64,000 nt of DNA, from NCBI GenBank assembly GCA_946699065.1, contig CAMPDV010000129.1, positions 496,001-560,000 of the forward strand, written 5' to 3'. The position numbers and the translations under genes are program-made. How positions within the stretch are numbered: the first letter of the stretch is position 1; every line of letters starts with the position of its first letter. Of this stretch, positions 61,401-64,000 are shown in pieces. The notes under the pieces were generated by a model. The model made no database searches. It was not told the origin of the DNA and worked only from the letters and a program-made list of their open reading frames with translations. The DNA comes from Loxodes magnus (taxonomy: Eukaryota > Ciliophora > Karyorelictea > Loxodida > Loxodidae).

Positions 61401-64000
61401 AGTTCATTATCTCCGGAAGTTGAGATAACTCTATCAAAGTCTGGGATTTCCAGACTGGAAGTTGTACTCGGACATTAAGTGGACATTCCTCTGGAGTTTA
61501 TTCGGTTGCGATCTCCAATGATCAGAAGTTCATTATTTCCGGAAGTTGAGATAACTCTATCAAAGTCTTGGATTTCCAGACTGGAAGTTGTACTAGGACA
61601 TTAAGTGGACATTCCTCTGGAGTTTATTCGGTTGCGATCTCCAATGATCAGAAGTTCATTATCTCCGGAAGTGATGATCACTCTATCAAAGTCTGGGATT
61701 TCCAGACTGGAAGTTGTACTAGGACATTAAGTGGACATTCCTCTGGAGTTTATTCGGTTGCGATCTCCAATGATCAGAAGTTCATTATCTCCGGAAGTTG
61801 AGATAACTCTATCAAAGTCTGGGATTTCCAGACTGGAAGTTGTACTAGGACATTAAGTGGACATTCCTCTTATGTTTATTCGGTTGCGATCTCCAATGAT
61901 CAGAAGTTCATTATCTCCGGAAGTTTAGATAACTCTATCAAAGTCTGGGATTTCCAGACTGGAAGTTGTACTCGGACATTAAGTGGACATTCCTCTTTAG
62001 TTAATTCGGTGGCGATCTCCAATGATCAGAAGTTCATTATCTCCGGAAGTTGAGATAACTCTATCAAAGTCTGGGATTTCCAGACTGGAAGTTGTACTAG
62101 GACATTAAGTGGACATTCCTCTTATGTTTATTCGGTTGCGATCTCCAATGATCAGAAGTTCATTATCTCCGGAAGTTTAGATAACTCTATCAAAGTCTGG
62201 GATTTCCAGACTGGAAGTTGTACTCGGACATTAAGTGGACATTCCTCTTATGTTTATTCGGTTGCGATCTCCAATGATCAGAAGTTCATTATCTCCGGAA
62301 GTTGAGATAACTCTATCAAAGTCTTGGATTTCCAGACTGGAAGTTGTACTAGGACATTAAGTGGACATTCCTCAAGAGTTAATTCGGTTGCGATCTCCAA
62401 TGATCAGAAGTTCATTATTTCCGGAAGTTTAGATAACTCTATCAAAGTCTGGGATTTCCAGACTGGAAGTTGTACTAGGACATTAAGTGGACATTCCTCT
62501 GGAGTTTATTCGGTTGCGATCTCCAATGATCAGAAGTTCATTATCTCCGGAAGTTCTGATAACTCTATCAAAGTCTGGGATTTCCAGACTGGAAGTTGTA
62601 CTAGGACATTAAGTGGACATTCCTCTTTAGTTAATTCGGTGGCGATCTCCAATGATCAGAAGTTCATTATCTCCGGAAGTTCTGATAACTCTATCAAAGT
62701 CTGGGATTTCCAGACTGGAAGTTGTACTCGGACATTAAGTGGACATTCCTCTTTAGTTAATTCGGTGGCGATCTCCAATGATCAGAAGTTCATTATCTCC
62801 GGAAGTTGAGATAACTCTATCAAAGTCTGGGATTTCCAGACTGGAAGTTGTACTAGGACATTAAGTGGACATTCCTCTTATGTTTATTCGGTTGCGATCT
62901 CCAATGATCAGAAGTTCATTATCTCCGGAAGTTCTGATAACTCTATCAAAGTCTGGGATTTCCAGACTGGAAGTTGTACTCGGACATTAAGTGGACATTC
63001 CTCTGGAGTTTATTCGGTTGCGATCTCCAATGATCAGAAGTTCATTATTTCCGGAAGTAGAGATAACTCTATCAAAGTCTGGGATTTCCAGACTGGAAGT
63101 TGTACTAGGACATTAAGTGGACATTCCTCTTTAGTTAATTCGGTGGCGATCTCCAATGATCAGAAGTTCATTATCTCCGGAAGTCTTGATAACTCTATCA
63201 AAGTCTGGGATTTCCAGACTGGAAGTTGTACTAGGACATTAAGTGGACATTCCTCTACAGTTAGTTCAGTGGCGATCTCCAATGATCAGAAGTTCATTAT
63301 CTCCGGAAGTCTTGATAACTCTATCAAAGTCTGTGATTTCCAGACTGGAAGTTGTACTAGGACATTAAGTGGACATTCCTCTTTAGTTAATTCGGTTGCG
63401 ATCTCCAATGATCAGAAGTTCATTATCTCCGGAAGTTTAGATAACTCTATCAAAGTCTGGGATTTCCAGACTGGAAGTTGTACTCGGACATTAAGTGGAC
63501 ATTCCTCTTATGTTTATTCGGTTGCGATCTCCAATGATCAGAAGTTCATTATCTCCGGAAGTTGAGATAACTCTATCAAAGTCTTGGATTTCCAGACTGG
63601 AAGTTGTACTAGGACATTAAGTGGACATTCCTCAAGAGTTAATTCGGTTGCGATCTCCAATGATCAGAAGTTCATTATTTCCGGAAGTTTAGATAACTCT
63701 ATCAAAGTCTGGGATTTCCAGACTGGAAGTTGTACTAGGACATTAAGTGGACATTCCTCTTATGTTTATTCGGTTGCGATCTCCAATGATCAGAAGTTCA
63801 TTATCTCCGGAAGTTGAGATAACTCTATCAAAGTCTTGGATTTCCAGACTGGAAGTTGTACTAGGACATTAAGTGGACATTCCTCTTTAGTTAATTCGGT
63901 TGCGATCTCCAATGATCAGAAGTTCATTATCTCCGGAAGTGATGATCACTCTATCAAAGTCTGGTATTTCCAGACTGGAAGTTGTACTAGGACATTAAGT
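16459..64000 (+). CDS. Giant WD40-repeat protein, 3' end beyond window
   Basis: With TGA read as Trp, one frame runs from ATG 16459 into and along the repeat array, broken only by five single-base deletions at 23.7-26.9 kb. The first ~275 residues are not WD40: a Lys/Leu/Tyr/Phe-rich region of unrecognised fold, with in-frame TGA at 16525 and 17179. If TGA 17179 is a stop, the start would be ATG 17197, giving a short hydrophobic leader before the repeats. From 17284 every 42 residues repeat the WD40 pattern GHSS-x-V...SVAISNDQKFIISGS-x-DNSIKVWDFQTG. At seven or eight blades per propeller this is roughly 46-53 propellers and more than 15,500 residues. A scaffold or recognition surface is inferred from the family and from the variable positions. 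If TGA were always a stop, the array would be about 90 short untranslatable fragments. The start is uncertain; the WD40 content is not. Confidence 0.62.
18130..20090 (+). repeat. Segmental duplicate within the array, copy A
   Basis: The order of variant units from about 18.13 to 20.09 kb, starting at a TLRGHSSLVN unit and including several TGA units and a rare SALVN unit, recurs at about 57.06-59.02 kb. The offset is 38,929 bp, which is 309 units minus the five deleted bases. Upstream and downstream of the block the variants differ. Confidence 0.85.
23695..24003 (+). other. Three single-base deletions that together restore frame
   Basis: At 23695-23700 and 23946-23951 the string CTCTTAG replaces the usual CTCTTTAG, and at 23999-24003 GGAAGTGAGAT replaces GGAAGTTGAGAT. 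Each removes one T from a T-run. Between the first and the third the WD40 frame is lost, and after the third it returns to the original frame. Confidence 0.9.
25079..25083 (+). other. Single-base deletion (frameshift) in the array
   Basis: CTCTTAG instead of CTCTTTAG in a SSLVY unit. The WD40 frame shifts by one here and is not restored until other events, so a long WD40 frame crosses this point only if one T is added back. Confidence 0.9.
26841..26846 (+). other. Single-base deletion (frameshift) in the array
   Basis: The same CTCTTAG variant as at 23695, 23946 and 25079. It is the last indel in the window; from here to 64000 the 126-bp period and reading frame are perfect. Confidence 0.9.
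28400..31150 (+). repeat. Tandem higher-order duplication, 12-unit offset
   Basis: The run of units from about 28.40 to 29.64 kb recurs at about 29.91-31.15 kb with an offset of 1,512 bp (12 x 126). It includes the rare SSFVN unit and the SRDN...KVLDF unit. Only a few units differ between the copies. Confidence 0.8.
38925..42480 (+). repeat. Higher-order spacing of the LRGHSKAVIS unit
   Basis: The distinctive unit with TLRGHSKAVIS occurs near 38.93, 39.93, 41.19 and 42.45 kb; the last three are 1,260 bp (10 units) apart. More copies lie near 45.10, 45.48 and 53.93 kb. The surrounding unit order is largely shared, consistent with block duplication. Confidence 0.75.
48968..52900 (+). repeat. 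Triplicated block marked by the rare GVYFVAIS unit
   Basis: A GVYF unit followed by DDH-KV, SLVN, DDH-KD, GVYS, DDH-KV, GVYS, DDH-KD occurs from about 49.0, 50.6 and 52.4 kb. The marker strings start at 49019, 50657 and 52421, giving offsets of 1,638 (13 units) and 1,764 (14 units). The marker also occurs alone near 35.16, 47.26, 51.92 and 53.69 kb. Confidence 0.8.
57060..59020 (+). repeat. Segmental duplicate within the array, copy B
   Basis: Same order of about 15-16 variant units as 18.13-20.09 kb. Parts of this block appear again at 59.23-60.1 kb and 62.32-63.1 kb, so the right end of the array is built from recent copies of one segment. Confidence 0.85.

Larger units (their letters stand above)
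17284..64000 (+). repeat. Tandem array of a 126-bp WD40 unit, 370 complete copies
   Basis: Counting from GTTGCGATCTCC at 17284 to the same string at 63899 gives 46,615 bp, which is 370 x 126 minus five. The five missing bases are the deletions listed separately, so there is no other length variation; 102 nt of copy 371 follow. Copies are near-identical, including at silent sites. Differences fall at a handful of codons: after GHS (Leu-Val-Asn, Gly-Val-Tyr, Tyr-Val-Tyr, Arg-Val-Asn, Lys-Ala-Val and others), after SGS (Leu, Ser, Asp, Arg or TGA; or Ile before DDH), DN versus DH, KV versus KD, and W/L/C/Y before DF. Silent or single-letter variants (GTT/GTG, ATC/ATT, AGG/CGG, TTA/CTT) also recur. 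The unit is far richer in G+C than the flanks. Confidence 0.98.

Noticed and set aside
17284-64000. Some sixty separate small WD40 genes between TGA codons
   Set aside because: The pieces share one frame and one 126-bp period, have no starts, promoters or spacers of their own, and TGA is Trp elsewhere in the window. They are fragments of one reading frame.
17284-64000. CRISPR array or non-coding satellite DNA
   Set aside because: There are no repeat/spacer units: the whole 126 bp is conserved and codes for a WD40 repeat, with variation concentrated at specific codons.
1-64000. Condylostoma-type code (all three stop codons also sense), or Euplotes-type TGA=Cys
   Set aside because: No gene here needs TAA or TAG as a stop, all confident ends are TGA, and TGA aligns to Trp rather than Cys sites. 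Table 27 explains everything, although a Condylostoma-like code cannot be excluded from 64 kb.

Overview
The window looks like nuclear DNA of a ciliate that uses a karyorelict-type genetic code (NCBI table 27, as in Loxodes). TAA and TAG occur throughout obvious genes as glutamine. TGA occurs inside genes at positions where the protein family demands tryptophan, and the same codon also ends genes. The flanking 17 kb is very AT-rich and gene-dense, with tiny introns (19 and 23 nt) and genes separated by tens to a few hundred bases. The organism is inferred from the code; no rRNA or species marker is present.

Layout, left part (1-16.3 kb): a Q-rich coiled-coil protein on + (394-1860); a possible membrane-protein region (about 1987-2930); a large S/Q-rich protein of about 884 aa on + (2934-5587, one apparent missing base); a coiled-coil coding region on + (5917-6808); a clear VPS4-type ESCRT AAA ATPase on - (6943-8341); a possible membrane protein on + (8414-9367); a clear six-TM cyclic-nucleotide phosphodiesterase on - (9561-12206); two unrecognised + strand genes (12495-13024 with one intron, 13383-14414 multi-TM); and an unrecognised - strand gene (14623-16261) broken by apparent single-base deletions.

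Right part (17.28-64 kb, continuing past the window): a single tandem array of a 126-bp unit encoding one 42-residue WD40 repeat. There are 370 complete copies plus 102 nt of the next. The only indels relative to a perfect 126-bp period are five single-base deletions, all between 23.7 and 26.9 kb. About 90 copies carry TGA at the position that is typically Trp in WD40 repeats. If TGA is read as Trp, as the neighbouring phosphodiesterase shows it can be, the array becomes one enormous WD40 reading frame (>15,500 residues), interrupted only by those five deletions. Variation between copies is confined to a few codons on one face of the predicted propeller, and blocks of 4-16 units are duplicated at exact multiples of 126 bp.

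The AT-rich region must be read with caution: with only TGA as a possible stop, almost any frame stays open. Calls resting only on an open frame are marked low confidence; VPS4, the phosphodiesterase and the WD40 array rest on conserved motifs.
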